Shown here: one piece after another, positions 24,724 to 44,020 of the stretch
Layout: each line of letters begins with the position of its first letter
Numbering within the stretch: the stretch's first letter is position 1
From: Siniperca chuatsi
Lineage: Eukaryota; Chordata; Actinopteri; Centrarchiformes; Sinipercidae
DNA length: 64,000 nt
Direction: 5' to 3'
Assembly (NCBI RefSeq): GCF_020085105.1
Contig: NC_058046.1
Coordinates: 25,114,675-25,178,674 of the forward strand
Notes under the pieces: model-generated
Databases searched by the model: none
Seen by the model: only the letters and a program-made list of their open reading frames with translations
What the model was told of the DNA's origin: nothing
Made by a program: the position numbers and the translations under genes

Positions 24724-25166
24724 ATACTTGCCCCATTTAGAAGTATATTGGTCTATTCGATTCTGCTATGTCTTTGGAGTCCCTTAATATGTATAATTTG
24801 GGACTAAAATCCTCACAACATTTTCAACAATAATATCTTGAATTAAATCATGTATTTAGTGCCAATATTTCTTACTGGTCACCCCCTACAATAGGCCTAT
24901 ATGTGTATGAGTCCCTGCCATATCCACAGCAGTGATTATTATCTTTAAGCCAGAGTCTGTATGATTTTTAATCTATTTTAAGATTAAACACACACTAGCA
25001 TTAGATTCAAAGGCTACTTTTAGCATCACATAATCTAAATGCTTCATCTGTGGCTTAATGTTGAAACACTGTTAACTCTCCAAACTTTCCTCTCCGTCTG
25101 CAGCTGAAGAGGATGCAGGAGATGCTGAATAAGATGCAGCAGCAGATGCACGACAAAGACCAGTGA
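1416..25166 (+). CDS. septin5: septin-5 GTPase (SEPT5 orthologue)
   Basis: Filament-forming septin GTPase; mammalian SEPT5 is enriched in neurons and platelets, binds the exocytosis SNARE machinery and restrains vesicle release. Coding exons: 16854-16944, 17213-17299, 20734-20857, 21002-21136, 21492-21609, 21731-21832, 23002-23098, 23199-23334, 23429-23531, 25104-25166, with alternative first exons 1416-1461 (distal) and 14672-14746 (proximal). With the proximal exon the protein is 376 aa, close to the mammalian length. Visible motifs in that numbering: P-loop GESGMGKST (56-64), switch DTPG (113-116), AKAD (194-197), the septin unique element (encoded from 23199 on) and a short methionine/glutamine-rich C-terminal coiled coil ending MHDKDQ. 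The P-loop has Met where most septins have Leu. The distal exon ends in phase 1 whereas exon 16854 needs phase 0, so an unlocated small exon must join them. gp1bb follows in the same orientation, as in mammals. Septin-5 rather than septin-1/2/4 is chosen from N-termini and neighbour. Confidence 0.95.
2543..2905. repeat. palindromic MITE, GGTACACCT family, copy 1
   Basis: The left arm (around 2543-2620, containing ctattaggtacacctagcta) is repeated in reverse complement in the right arm (around 2835-2905). The arms share the 'aactaatgcagtctaacacaacag' type sequence, so the element could fold into a long hairpin. Related copies lie at 17026-17140 and 57331-57719. Non-autonomous DNA element; no transposase sequence inside. 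Confidence 0.75.
3079..3116. repeat. (TG)n microsatellite
   Basis: Dinucleotide TG run with one GC interruption, in septin-5 intron 1. Confidence 0.9.
3118..3760. mobile_element. hAT-like MITE (CAGTGGTGG family) split by a SINE-like insertion
   Basis: Degenerate left end near 3120 reads ggtgtggaagaagtattgag, followed by the diagnostic ACTTAAGTAAAAGTAGTAATAC block. The matching 3' half (AGTGGAGTAAAAAGTACAA, GTAGCAGAAAATAG) resumes after about 3480 and runs to about 3760. A tRNA-derived repeat (3336-3475) interrupts it. Other copies at 13040, 15897, 23645, 26630, 55498 and 59251 show CAGTG...CACTG ends and, at 23645, a perfect 8-bp target duplication typical of hAT elements. Confidence 0.7.
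3336..3475 (-). repeat. tRNA-derived SINE-like repeat, minus orientation
   Basis: On the minus strand the sequence contains a near-perfect pol III B box, AGTTCGAGTCC (complement of ggactcgaact at about 3403), preceded by a degraded A-box region. Its other end shares 'gtagagagatgacaggaaatgag' type sequence with copies at 32252-32330 and 47212-47395 and is related to 34248-34402. It is inserted inside the hAT-like MITE, so it is the younger of the two. Confidence 0.65.
4104..4150. repeat. (AC)n microsatellite, about 23 units
   Basis: Uninterrupted AC repeat of 47 bp in septin-5 intron 1. Confidence 0.95.
5704..6274. mobile_element. MITE with GGTACCACTTTCTAAT terminal inverted repeats
   Basis: The left end GGTACCACTTTCTAAT is mirrored at the right end as attagaaagtggtacc (about 6259-6274). 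The interior is made of A/T-rich modules based on 'ttattaatggttaataag' and its complement. Length about 570 bp, no coding capacity. Probably a non-autonomous DNA transposon; superfamily not assignable because no convincing target duplication was found. Confidence 0.75.
6485..6506. repeat. short (AC)n microsatellite
   Basis: About 11 AC units in septin-5 intron 1. Confidence 0.85.
7130..7565. repeat. fish interspersed repeat with internal duplication
   Basis: Two tandem related modules are visible: 'atgatggcgctagatgaaaagtcaggggatcatcaaagtca' type near 7260 and the same theme near 7410 (catggtggcgctataggaa..., then tggatcaccaaagtcag). The right end has gactgacattgccatctat, a motif I recognise from common teleost repeats. 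No coding capacity. Superfamily unknown. Confidence 0.6.
8340..8660. repeat. dispersed repeat (GTTCTGGAGCTTTTGA family), copy 1
   Basis: Shares the blocks gttctggagcttttgacc, 'catggtctttatcagcat', ttgagcaccatcaagacttc and tttggaaacaaaagccagtt with the region 43255-43560 about 35 kb away. It is a dispersed non-coding element, superfamily not assignable. Confidence 0.6.
9012..9140. repeat. fish interspersed repeat fragment (ATATAGCGCCAATTCATAAC)
   Basis: The sequence tttatatagcgccaattcat followed by aagttatctcattgcacttt and gagcaggtctagaccgtac matches a repeat that I know to be abundant in teleost genomes. Only a fragment is present here. Confidence 0.6.
10535..10590. repeat. inverted partner of 12681-12726
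   Basis: The block aagaaaagccttctcataca plus gacagtcaccactttgg occurs here and as its reverse complement at 12681-12726, nearly identical over about 45 bp. It marks two copies of a short dispersed element in opposite orientation, 2 kb apart. Confidence 0.7.
11597..11945. repeat. GGGCTGCAACTAA-type MITE copy, degraded
   Basis: Contains the hallmark interior 'gagcaaaaatgccaaatattctctggttt', 'tgaagattttcagctttttttctgtttta' and 'gacattttatagactaaacaatcaacagattattt' features of a family also present at 15733-16434, 16434-16770, 31917-32100 and 53730-54060. Ends are eroded in this copy. Confidence 0.65.
12487..12540. repeat. (CA)n microsatellite, 27 units
   Basis: Uninterrupted 54-bp CA repeat in septin-5 intron 1; it gives the apparent Thr-His run of an open frame here, which is not a gene. 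Confidence 0.95.
12660..12730. repeat. dispersed element, partner of 10535-10590
   Basis: Carries the block aaagtggtgactgtcgtgtc then tgtatgagaaggcttttctt, the reverse complement of 10541-10586 with only a few differences. Confidence 0.7.
13040..13782 (-). mobile_element. composite hAT-like MITE with a second MITE nested inside
   Basis: Outer element: minus-orientation CAGTGGTGG-family MITE ending in ttctaccactg at 13782 and beginning with 'cagtttactcaagtactatacttaagtac' near 13045. Inner element: 13198-13489, ends CAGTTGCTCCCAACC and a degraded complement, flanked by gactaaac (13190-13197) and gattaaac (13490-13497), an 8-bp duplication with one mismatch as expected for hAT transposition. 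The same inner element sits at the same outer-element position in acaa2 intron 8 (59928-60239). Confidence 0.75.
13894..13939. repeat. (CA)n microsatellite, 23 units
   Basis: Uninterrupted CA repeat in septin-5 intron 1. Confidence 0.95.
14410..14444. repeat. (GAAA)n microsatellite near the proximal septin-5 promoter
   Basis: About eight GAAA units, 230 bp upstream of the proximal first coding exon, so probably at or just upstream of that promoter or its 5'UTR. Confidence 0.85.
14672..14746 (+). CDS. septin5: septin-5 proximal alternative first coding exon
   Basis: A 75-nt open exon starts with ATG ([20 protein letters not shown], then TARQK), ends at a GTAAAAAG donor in phase 0 and joins in frame to GAG AAA CAG TAT at 16854. 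The peptide resembles the alternative human SEPT5 N-terminus as I remember it (MD...P-Q-D-R-LVEQLLSPRTQAQRR), sharing the L-VE-LL-PR core. This supports a second promoter just upstream, with the (GAAA)n tract nearby. The protein made from this exon needs no missing microexon. Confidence 0.85.
15733..16434. mobile_element. GGGCTGCAACTAA-type MITE interrupted by a hAT-like MITE
   Basis: The outer element starts near 15733 (gctgaaacaattagttaaat) and continues with 'caagcaaaaaggccaaataatctctggtt' and aggatgtgctactctttttt. It is interrupted at 15896 and resumes at 16334 with gtcttttgtgatagtaaaca, aacaatttgaagaca and 'caattgattaagtgatctagggc'. The inner insertion is 15897-16333. Confidence 0.75.
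15897..16333 (+). mobile_element. hAT-like MITE, CAGTGGTGG family, near full length
   Basis: Ends CAGTGATGGAAGAAGTACTC and ccttccaccactg form terminal inverted repeats. Length 437 bp. Flanks gttgtttg (15889-15896) and gtcttttg (16334-16341) match at 6 of 8 positions, consistent with an eroded 8-bp target duplication. No transposase. It lacks the inner insert found in the 13040 and 59251 copies. Confidence 0.8.
16434..16770. mobile_element. GGGCTGCAACTAA-type MITE, intact ends
   Basis: Left end tagggctgaaattaacaatt and right end aatcattagttgcagcccta are inverted repeats of each other. The copy lies directly against the previous, interrupted copy. It ends about 85 bp upstream of the first common septin-5 exon. 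Confidence 0.75.
17026..17140. repeat. palindromic MITE, GGTACACCT family, short copy
   Basis: Arms 'tactaatgcagtctgatacaacag' and its complement flank a small loop; the right end is tagctaggtgtacctaataa. An internally deleted relative of 2543-2905, located in the intron between two septin-5 exons. Confidence 0.75.
18189..19405 (-). mobile_element. Tc1/mariner-type deletion derivative with long TIRs
   Basis: About 65-bp terminal inverted repeats: left CAGTTTTTTACAATCGCTAT (18189 on) and right 'gttaagagtttaggaaac' through gcgattgtaaaaaaaactg (to 19405), nearly identical after complementing. The element is flanked by TA on both sides, the duplication expected for Tc1/mariner. Length 1217 bp. 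A transposase C-terminal remnant remains on the minus strand (18871-18996); the N-terminal and most catalytic parts are gone, so it is non-autonomous. Confidence 0.85.
18871..18996 (-). pseudogene. Tc1/mariner-like transposase C-terminus remnant
   Basis: The minus strand reads [20 protein letters not shown] followed by [20 protein letters not shown], then RAD and a stop. This matches the C-terminal style ([24 protein letters not shown]) of a fish Tc1/mariner-superfamily transposase. Sequence upstream does not continue the domain, so only about 42 codons survive. Confidence 0.75.
20951..20996. repeat. (GT)n microsatellite forming a 3' splice-site tract
   Basis: Twenty-three GT units end five bases before the septin-5 acceptor (gtcctag | CTGG at 21002). 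The intron is only 144 bp and has no ordinary polypyrimidine tract; the GT run takes that place. Confidence 0.9.
21148..21425. repeat. fish repeat with CCCTAA-like units (TCCTTGTGAGGACC family)
   Basis: Contains ccttgtgaggaccctcattg, telomere-like taaccctaaccctaat variants (about 21238-21290), ttgtgaggaccggccaaaat and short CA runs at both ends. This arrangement is common in teleost introns. The telomere-like part is short and degenerate, so it does not imply a fused chromosome end. Confidence 0.6.
21833..23001 (+). other. septin-5 intron, nothing recognised
   Basis: About 1.2 kb between coding exons, mostly unique AT-rich sequence with no identifiable repeat ends, RNA gene or open frame of note. 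Confidence 0.6.
23645..23784. mobile_element. short hAT-like MITE with perfect 8-bp target duplication
   Basis: Ends CAGTGTTGGAATG and cttcttccaccactg form inverted repeats; length 140 bp. Identical 8-bp flanks CTAGTAAC lie at 23637-23644 and 23785-23792. The perfect duplication identifies the insertion as complete and relatively recent, and fixes the family as hAT-type. It is a shortened relative of the 437-bp copy at 15897. Confidence 0.9.
24637..24720. repeat. (AT)42 microsatellite
   Basis: Pure AT dinucleotide repeat of 84 bp in the last septin-5 intron (23532-25103). The rest of that intron is AT-rich with no recognised gene. Such tracts can extrude cruciforms and are often misassembled. 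Confidence 0.95.
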
Positions 25167-26272
25167 TGTCTCGCCGGAGCAGAGCTGGGCTGCAGCGCCG
25201 CCTACTGTTTCTCCTCTGAACGACAATGAGACCTTCAGACATTGAACATGGATATCATGTGTTAGTGGCAACTCTGGCTGTACATTTATCCTCAGTTTGG
25301 TGCTTTGTATAGTTTGTCTGCCTGGAGGGTTGTTTGTCAGAGGGTTTTTTTTCTCTGAAACTATCCGTTTGCCCACTTTGAGCCCCTCGCCGTGGTTTAA
25401 CAGTCTTAACATATATAATATAAATACGTAATTTAAATTACTACTCAGTGTATCTAATTTATAAATGCAATGCTAAACTTTTTGGATATTTTGTCAGGGT
25501 ATGAACATGTGTGCTACAAGATGTTTTGTAAAGAAATTTAGCTTGTTGGTGATGTTTAAATTTGAACATGGATATTGTTTTTTATTATATGTTTGTGAGT
25601 GTGTTTGGGTGCGTGAGCGTGTGTATTTCATGAAATCTTCTCTGACACACCAGGTATCCGTCCGTAAAACTCCCATTTTTCCTTTTGACTTTCCTTTTGT
25701 TAAAATCCAACTTTTGCTCTTGTTAATTTGCTCTCTGATCCTCATAAATACCTTCATGTGGCATTTTTTCACATATGGCAAGTCAAAATATCCTCTCCCA
25801 GCATTTTTATATGTGCTGGCTGAGCTGAATATGCACTTATTGCCAGTGGCTAACTGTGAATGGAGAGCCTTTGACATAATGAGAGGGTTGGTGTAGTACA
25901 GTGTGCATGTGCAAGCATGCTGCCATTACTCATATCCCCCAAACGCCGTGGGCCTATTTTTACTGCTTTATAGCTGATGCCCTGTGCTTGTAATAAAATG
26001 CATCATGACCTGCAGGATGTTTCGTTGCCACTATGGGATGGTAAAAATAGATCAATAACAAGGAGCAAATGCTGTGTCTATGCTTCTGTTTTAAATTTAT
26101 CTCCTTGGAAGTGAGTTGCTGCATTCTGCCAGTGAAGATGTGTATCCCGTGTGTGAGTTAAGATGGTTTGAGAGTGTGTGCGTTTATAGGCTGATGCTGA
26201 GGAACGGTACATATTTTGCCTGAAGGCTGTGAGCTCAGCCTGTGCCCCATTTTTAAAGGTGTGACAAATAAA
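25167..26272 (+). other. septin5: septin-5 3'UTR with two poly(A) signals
   Basis: Downstream of the TGA the sequence holds AATAAA at 25992-25997 and at 26267-26272, both on the plus strand, so a 3'UTR of about 0.85-1.1 kb is likely. The overlapping open frames on both strands at 25494-25896 lie inside this UTR and show no protein family features. Confidence 0.65.
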
Positions 26273-27440
26273 CTCTTGTTTCTCGTCAGTCTGGCTTCAC
26301 TGCCTGTGCATTGTTTCTCTGAATGTTATGGAGTTGTACATTAACGTCCAGTGAGCACAGCACGATTTCCTCTGTCGCTTCCGGCTGTCAGTCTGAACAG
26401 CAAAGCTCAGAGCTGGAGCTGCTGCAGGAACTTTATCTGCTGATTCATGTTTATCTCCTGCAGCCATTCTTCCTCTGCACAGCACATGGCATCTTCTCCC
26501 TGCCAGTCAGAGGAGACACAAGCAGACAGAACATTAGTATGAATAATATAATATATATATATAAATATCTGTATTTTCTGGAAGCGGACTTTGAGTGTTT
26601 TATTTGCAACTTAACTTAAATTTAACTTAACTCTTTAAAATACTAATGAGTCCTGCATTCAAAATTTAGTAAAGTAAAAGTACAAAAGTATAACCATCAA
26701 AATATACTTAAAGTACCAAAAGTAAAAGTACTCATTATGCAGAATGGCCTATTTCAGAATGATGTGTATTATATTATTGGATTATAATTATTGATTATAA
26801 TGTGTTCATCACGTTAATGTTGTAGCTGGTGAAGGTGGAGCTAATTTTAGTTACTCAGAATTTCCCCCCAGGATCAATACAATCTTATCTTAACCTATAA
26901 TAATATATCATAATTTATTTGTTGATTACATTTTGTATTATTAATTTGAATCTGCAAAGTAACTTAAGTTAATACATGTAGTGGAGTAAAAAGTACAATA
27001 TTTGCCTTGTAGGATTAGAAGTATACAGTAGCAGAAAATGGAAATAAAGTACCTCAAAACTTAAGTACAGTACTTGAGTAAACCACCACTGGTAATTTTC
27101 TAGGAAAGAACTTGGTACTAATTATAGGAAAAGAAGGAAGAACTTCTTTATTTAAACCCAAGTAAATATTCATTCATTTATCATTTATTATTGAAAGCTT
27201 TTTTTCTCCCAATATGTTGAATTGTCTGCTTGCTTAAGACAAATTTCACATGTTTGCATGTTTAGCATGTAATCTGACTAAAACACTTTTTAGGGTTACA
27301 CTAGCAATTAATTAGAAAGAAATATTGTGAAATAATTGAACACTATCTATTTTACCTCTAACTAGTACTAAAGTAAAGGCTATTTTTCTAGAGAACTTCT
27401 TAGAAATTCATTAGAAATTAAGGAACCCTGAAATAAAGAG
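26273..27440. other. septin-5 to gp1bb intergenic, first part
   Basis: Holds a hAT-like MITE copy (26630-27091) and otherwise unique AT-rich sequence. No gene recognised. Confidence 0.55.
26630..27091 (+). mobile_element. hAT-like MITE, CAGTGGTGG family, right end intact
   Basis: Blocks 'gagtcctgcattcaaaattt', agtactcattatgcagaatg, gtagctggtgaaggtggagc and the end gagtaaaccaccactgg identify the family. The left end is eroded. It has no inner insertion. Confidence 0.75.
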
Positions 27441-27499
27441 TTAGTGAGATACTCCCCATGTCCTGTTAGAAGTCTGTGTTTGTGCGTGTGTACTGTACA

Positions 27500-27630
27500 T
27501 GTGTGTGCGTTTAATATGTCAGCGGTCTTTATCAGCGAGTGCCAGCTTGCAGTAACACACACACACTCGGCCTCTCACAGGGACCGTAAGAAACACAGTC
27601 CTCTCCTGAAGACACGCAGCACTGAAGGTA
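27500..27630 (+). promoter_or_regulatory. gp1bb: candidate gp1bb promoter and non-coding first exon
   Basis: gp1bb has a good splice acceptor (ttctcttctctccag) 12 bp before its ATG, so a non-coding upstream exon is expected. The stretch ending cgcagcactgaag | GTAAATG near 27629 is a plausible donor. Just upstream lies ctttatcag (about 27528), whose complement ctgataaag is a GATA-type site, as expected for a thrombocyte gene. This assignment is inference only. Confidence 0.3.
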
Positions 27631-27853
27631 AATGACTCTCCTCAGACCTTATTGAGACTTTGTAGTTCTGTAGCTGTCTTAAATATTAATTATTGACATT
27701 AAAACGCCTGTAAATGATTTCTTATTAAAAATTAATCAAACAAAGATCTGTATGCGGTGTCTGTGCTTTGTACCCCTATCTGCTTATCAAGCGACCTCAC
27801 ATGAGGTCTTGGCCATAAACTTCATAGTCCTGACCTCAAGATTGAAAGTGTGC

Positions 27854-28075
27854 CATAATGTAACTAATGTAACTAAGTACATTTACTCAAGTACTTGAGG
27901 TACTTGTACTGGACCTGAGTTTCATGCAACTTTCTACTTCTACTCCACTACATCTCAGAGGGAAAATATAGCACTTTGTTTTAATTTCACAACAATCCAA
28001 CATCTTTAGTTACTAGTTACTTTACAAATTAAGAATTTTGCTCACAAAACATACGGAGAGCTTATAAAATATGAT
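27854..28075. repeat. hAT-like MITE end fragment
   Basis: The block taactaagtacatttactca, tcaagtacttgaggtacttg and tctactccactacatctcag is the minus-orientation end of the CAGTGGTGG family. Only the end is retained. The stretch from here to gp1bb (28076-29176) is unique AT-rich sequence in which nothing was recognised. Confidence 0.65.
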
Positions 28076-29188
28076 GTTTTGTCATAATTTAAACTACCCA
28101 ACCTTATATAGTACAGCTGAAACGAGAGAGAGGTTTGGTTTTGCTGTCAGTGCACTAGACGCACAAAACATCCAAAAGAATGCTATATGTTGTAACATGT
28201 ATTATTTGTTAGTTATATGAAAACATAATATCATATTAATATTATGTTTTATATGTGGTACTTTAGAAAATTGTATAATGTAAATATTTGGCACTAAACT
28301 GGTGGTACACTATAAACTAGTTTTAGATTATTCAATAGTACATCACATGTAGTGTCACGTATTTAATTGCATAAAATCAGTATGAAAGTCGCCATAAATA
28401 TATTCATTTAACACAAATGGCACAAACAATGTCTGGTCATACACAAAGCAGGTACTGTAGCTGTACATTTTATAATAGGCACAGAGTGACTAGAACAATT
28501 GAAAAACCTGCACATTCAAATGTCCTGTAATAATACAGCCTCACAACACACCACAGAGCTGAATCTATACCTCTCTGACATAAAATAAAAAACAGAAACA
28601 TGATCATTACTGCAGGACTCTTGTTGAACTGCATTAATTTCTATCTTTTAATAATTTAAATCCAAACAGCTTTTGAAAACCATATTTGATTTTATTAATC
28701 CCCACAAAGAAAATGAAGTAATGGGTATCAATACGTAATTAATCTATGTTCATCTGTGTGAGCACTTGTCCAATGTTGAGTCACTACATTGATAGTAAGC
28801 TTTGCCTTCTCTACAAGCCAGTCATCAGTTTGGAATAGAAGGTTTTATGTTTTTCTGGACTTTAATTTTGTTGTTTAATGTTAATGTTACACATTCCTTC
28901 TAGTTACAGCTGAATGATCGCTTTTTAAGCCTTAAATCGATAGTATACAGTCAGAGCCAGACTATAAAGCCAGACTATAAATGTGGGAGTAGTTTCTTTA
29001 ATGTTAGTGTTCCTACAAGTTAATATGTAATCTGCCAAAAACAAATAATTCAGCCATCAGAAGATATAAAGAGCAGCGGCTGCTTATGGTTTCCTCATCT
29101 TCCAAAGGAACCAAATACGACACACGATTCAATTAATCTAAGATGACTTAGATAAATCTTCTTCTCTTCTCTCCAGTGATTGGTAACC

Positions 29189-29812
29189 ATGAAGGGGCTT
29201 CTGCTCCCGTGTCTGCTCCTCTTGTTTGGAGGTCAAAGGTCATCAGCATGCCCCCACCTTTGCTCCTGCCATGGCAGTCAGGTGAATTGCAGCAGCAGGT
29301 TTCTCACCTCCTCCTCGCTACCCACCAGTTTCCCTGCTGAGACCACCGAGCTCCGTCTCCACAACAACCTGCTGAGCAGCCTCCCTAATGGACTCCTAGA
29401 TGATTTGAAATCCCTCCGCTCTGTCTCCCTTCATGGTAACCCCTGGATATGTGACTGTGGCGTCCTCTACCTGCGAGCCTGGCTGCTGCGTCAGCCTGCC
29501 ACCCTCACATCACACCTGGGCGTCAACTGCAGCTTCCCTCCCGGCCTGAGAGGGCGGCTGGTGGTGTATTTAACCGAAGAGGAGGTCCTAGAGTCCTGCC
29601 ACTACTGGTACTGTGACCTGGCTTTGGCCTCGCAGGTGTGTCTGTTTGTGTTTGTGGTGGTGCAGGCGTGTGTGCTGGTGGCTCTCCTCGTGTTCCTGAG
29701 GAGGTTCGAGAAGCTGTCCAAAGTGGCGAAGAGAACCACAGAGGAGAGCTTCACAGCCATGGAGGGTCTTAGGGAGAACGAGTACGTGCCTTTAAAGGAC
29801 TGCAGCTTCTGA
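29189..29812 (+). CDS. gp1bb: platelet glycoprotein Ib beta chain (GP1BB orthologue)
   Basis: Type I membrane protein of 207 aa; in mammals GPIb-beta assembles with GPIb-alpha, GPIX and GPV into the von Willebrand factor receptor of platelets (thrombocytes in fish). Visible parts: signal peptide 1-20 with an LLLPCLLLLF core; LRR N-terminal cap with clustered Cys (21, 25, 27, 34); one LRR unit around 53-83; C-terminal cap starting NPWICDC (84-90); juxtamembrane Cys137 and Cys142, positioned for the disulfide to the alpha chain; transmembrane helix about 145-170; basic stop-transfer RRFEKLSK and a 36-residue tail. Sequons at N33 and N113 use the NCS form. The single coding exon follows an acceptor at 29176. 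The upstream TTG-initiated extension is ignored because the ATG at 29189 begins the signal peptide. AATAAA is at 29978-29983. It follows septin-5 as in mammals. Confidence 0.95.
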   Translation: MKGLLLPCLLLLFGGQRSSACPHLCSCHGSQVNCSSRFLTSSSLPTSFPAETTELRLHNNLLSSLPNGLLDDLKSLRSVSLHGNPWICDCGVLYLRAWLLRQPATLTSHLGVNCSFPPGLRGRLVVYLTEEEVLESCHYWYCDLALASQVCLFVFVVVQACVLVALLVFLRRFEKLSKVAKRTTEESFTAMEGLRENEYVPLKDCSF

Positions 29813-31060
29813 GATGGAGCTGTGATGTGTGATTGTTAGATACATAAAAAGAAAAAGAGCTGTTCATCGTTTGCACACTGGAGAGAAAACGTCTCTCACA
29901 TGCTTTTTGTGTGTCAGACTGTAATTCCAAAGTTCCTTTTTATGCACAAGCAGGTGAAAAATTAAAGGAAAAACCTGAATAAATGGAGAAACATAATACA
30001 TGCAGATGCTTCCATACAGGGCACAAGTGTAATGGTTTGATAAGTATGAAAATAACGTGAATCGTATGCTACATCACCAACCCAATTCCAATTGAACACC
30101 AGTATGGGAGATTCTGGACAACACTGAAGTTATTCTGGCAGCTTGTGATGGCCCAACACGTCACTAAGATACTTTATGTTGGTTTTTCCTTGAATATGTC
30201 ACCCGTCTGTGTATACGTAGACCATCATACACCACTGTGTACCACTGTAGAATAGACTAAATGAAAATAAAGATTAAAAATAGTCTTTTTAATCAGAGCC
30301 TGACCAATATTGGATTTTTGAGGCTGATACCAATGTTGTTATTTGAGAGTAGAATTTCCTGTAACAATATACAGGATGAAATTAATTTCATAACACTGAC
30401 AATATTTTAATAAGGATCCCCAAGATATGTACTGAGCAGGTCATTTTACAGTTAAGAAATTAACTTGCCAGTGCTCTCTGGTAGACAAACTGTGTAAACT
30501 ACTACGAACAAGATCACTAGCATTTCTGTATTGCAATTCTTTGTTACTTGCTGATATATCTGTGTGAAACTAATATCACTTGATAATATTGCAAATTGGT
30601 TGGGCTGTAGTCTGCACAGTCTACTCATTGCACTTGCTCCCAATAAACTCTTTTTTATTGACATAATAATAATGATCACATGAAGAAACAGGTGTGATTA
30701 AAATTGACTTTGTGTTTTTATTTTTTACTTTGTAAACGAAATTCCTGCATTATAGATGAAATTAAAAAATAAATTTAATGGAAAAATGATGTGGACTTGT
30801 TTTCTCAAATCTCCTTTCATTGAAAAGATGCTGAGTCATGAGTTGATATTTAGATCTTTATATATATTTGGACAGACACACTTTATATATAGGCCATATT
30901 GTTCTTTTCAACAGCTCCACAACTTACAAAACACGTGTCCTTAAATTATGATCAACAAACAGTGCAACGTATGCAAAACACCAAATACTATTTGGTAGGT
31001 ATTGGGCATAGACCGTATATCTTTATATACAGTCTTTATGATATTGGGGGTTATTTTTCT
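29813..31060. other. gp1bb 3'UTR and gp1bb-dhx37 intergenic
   Basis: AATAAA at 29978-29983 probably ends gp1bb. A repeat fragment occupies about 30078-30240. The remainder is AT-rich with no gene recognised. Confidence 0.55.
30078..30240. repeat. fish interspersed repeat fragment
   Basis: The blocks gcagcttgtgatggcccaac, 'cactaagatactttatgttgg' and gtcacccgtctgtgta resemble a common vertebrate repeat tail that I recognise but cannot name with certainty. Fragment only. Confidence 0.45.
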
Positions 31061-31407
31061 TTGTAGCGGAACCTTTCTGTGGAGACAACGTTTCCGCGGC
31101 GGACAGTTTTACCCGACGGACCCTCGTATGTTTACACGTGAGGTTTGTGCAGGTCTGTAATTTCAAACTTCAAGTGTTAAAATCTCAAATGCCGTTGTTT
31201 GACCTGTTAAATAAAAAGGTTGTCTTTTATAATATTCATAAACATTTAGTCGCTTGTGTAAATTACATGTATACCGTAATGGTTAAGACAAAGGTAGCTA
31301 GTTAGCTCTTGTTACGTTAGCTGTTAGGTGTCTAACATTACACGTTATGACATAGTGGGCTTGTATACATAGTTTGTTATTTATTCATTTCCAGACCTCA
31401 CTTTAAA
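31060..31407 (+). promoter_or_regulatory. dhx37: dhx37 promoter and non-coding first exon region
   Basis: A CpG-rich patch (tttccgcggcggacagtttt) lies about 300 bp before the ATG. An acceptor-like ttattcatttccag precedes the ATG by 13 bp, so an untranslated first exon near 31070-31140 spliced to 31395 is plausible. TATA-less. Confidence 0.45.
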
Positions 31408-42698
<11,291 letters not shown>

Positions 42699-43028
42699 AG
42701 GCTTACATCTGAAAAGAAGGCAGAAAATGATATGACACACTTGACCAGAGACCTATGTTGACCTACAGATCCGTAGAACTCCCTTCTTTACCATCAGAGG
42801 GCTTCTTCACACCTGCTCATTTTTTAAATATTCTCCGAAAGTGCACATACAATACCACAACACTGCCTTTTCTCAGTTTTGTATTTTATATACTGTATCT
42901 ATGACTTGTACAGTTTTTTTTTTTTTTCAGCCAGAAAAAAATTGAACTAGAGCTCTATAATGACATTTAACTTGTTGTCAGTGTGCTGCTGTTAGTTATG
43001 TATGTCTGATTTGGTCTTCATAAGACTC

Positions 43029-43034
43029 ATTAAA
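43029..43034 (+). terminator. dhx37: dhx37 poly(A) signal ATTAAA
   Basis: ATTAAA about 330 bp after the stop codon, preceded by a T-rich stretch, is the first credible polyadenylation signal downstream of dhx37. Confidence 0.6.
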
Positions 43035-43254
43035 ACTGCATGACTCTGAATAATGTGTGTGATTTATTCATGCTGTCTATAAACTGTGGTTGATGAATTT
43101 TAAAGGGCAGCTCCACTGATTTTACATGTCAATGTCAGTTTACTAGTCATGAGGAGTATTAATCAGTCTGTGAACACAGAGGTTTGAGAAATAACCCTGA
43201 TGATGTCATCAGGAAGATGGTATTAGTTGAGATTGAATGTTCATTTTTGACACT

Positions 43255-43560
43255 CACCACATGGTCCATTAAGTAGATGTTCTGGAGCTTTTGATTGTTT
43301 CACACGATCTTCCTCAGCAGATGGAGTTTGCCCAGTTGTCAGAATTATAGATGTTAAAATGTATATTTGTCTGAGCACATCAAAGACTTCACATCCATAT
43401 TTGCTTAAAGATTAAGACTGAAAGTTAATTCCTGACTTTGGAAATAGTAGTTGACAAAACAAACTCACCACAAGGTCCATGTAGGACCTGTTACAACAAC
43501 AGCTGAAAGTTCCTGAACTGCTACTAAATGACCTTGTGGTGTGATGGCCAATGGTATCAG
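43255..43560. repeat. dispersed repeat (GTTCTGGAGCTTTTGA family), copy 2
   Basis: Shares gttctggagcttttgattg, catcaaagacttcacatcca and 'gttgacaaaacaaactcaccacaaggtcca' with 8340-8660. A partial palindrome is present: caccacaaggtccat near 43467 and its complement theme atgaccttgtggtg near 43540. It fills much of the dhx37-ufd1 intergenic stretch. Confidence 0.6.
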
Positions 43561-43894
43561 GTGTTTTTGGAGTTTGATTCATGCAAGGGACTAAAAGTCA
43601 GGATATCTCAGCCTCTGTTGCTTCTTCTATTTTGACTTTTTTTTTTATGTCCATGTGAGTCCTCCAACTTTAAGGAAGTGCAACTGTCAGAATACTGCTT
43701 TAACATAATATAATGTACAATTTTCATCTTTAATATTCTTATGGGGAGCTAAAGGGGAAGTCGTTTTCATCTAAAAGTGCAGGATCCTCCATGAATGTGC
43801 AGGGAACATTTAATTAAGAATTAGAAAAGTGTTATTTCAATGGGCTGCTGTGATTGGCTAACTTCTGTCGTGTCGTCATTTCCTACTGTCAGCT

Positions 43895-44020
43895 CGTACA
43901 CTTCCGGAAGAAGCGGATGATAACTGAAAACTACAGCTCTTATGAAAATTTTCAAATAAGAAAACAGAAACAGTCACATCGATTTGCGTCTTTTGACGAC
44001 CAAAGACCTAAACTGTCGAC
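43895..44020 (+). promoter_or_regulatory. ufd1: ufd1 promoter with a palindromic ETS-type site
   Basis: CTTCCGGAAG at 43901-43910 is a perfect palindromic ETS/GABP-type site 110 bp before the start codon. There is no TATA box. This fits a housekeeping promoter. Confidence 0.5.

Noticed and set aside
25494-25896. Overlapping open frames of about 130 codons on both strands
   Set aside because: They lie in the septin-5 3'UTR between the stop and AATAAA, and show no conserved domain features.
29180-29188. Three extra codons upstream of gp1bb
   Set aside because: They begin with TTG rather than ATG; the ATG at 29189 starts a normal signal peptide.
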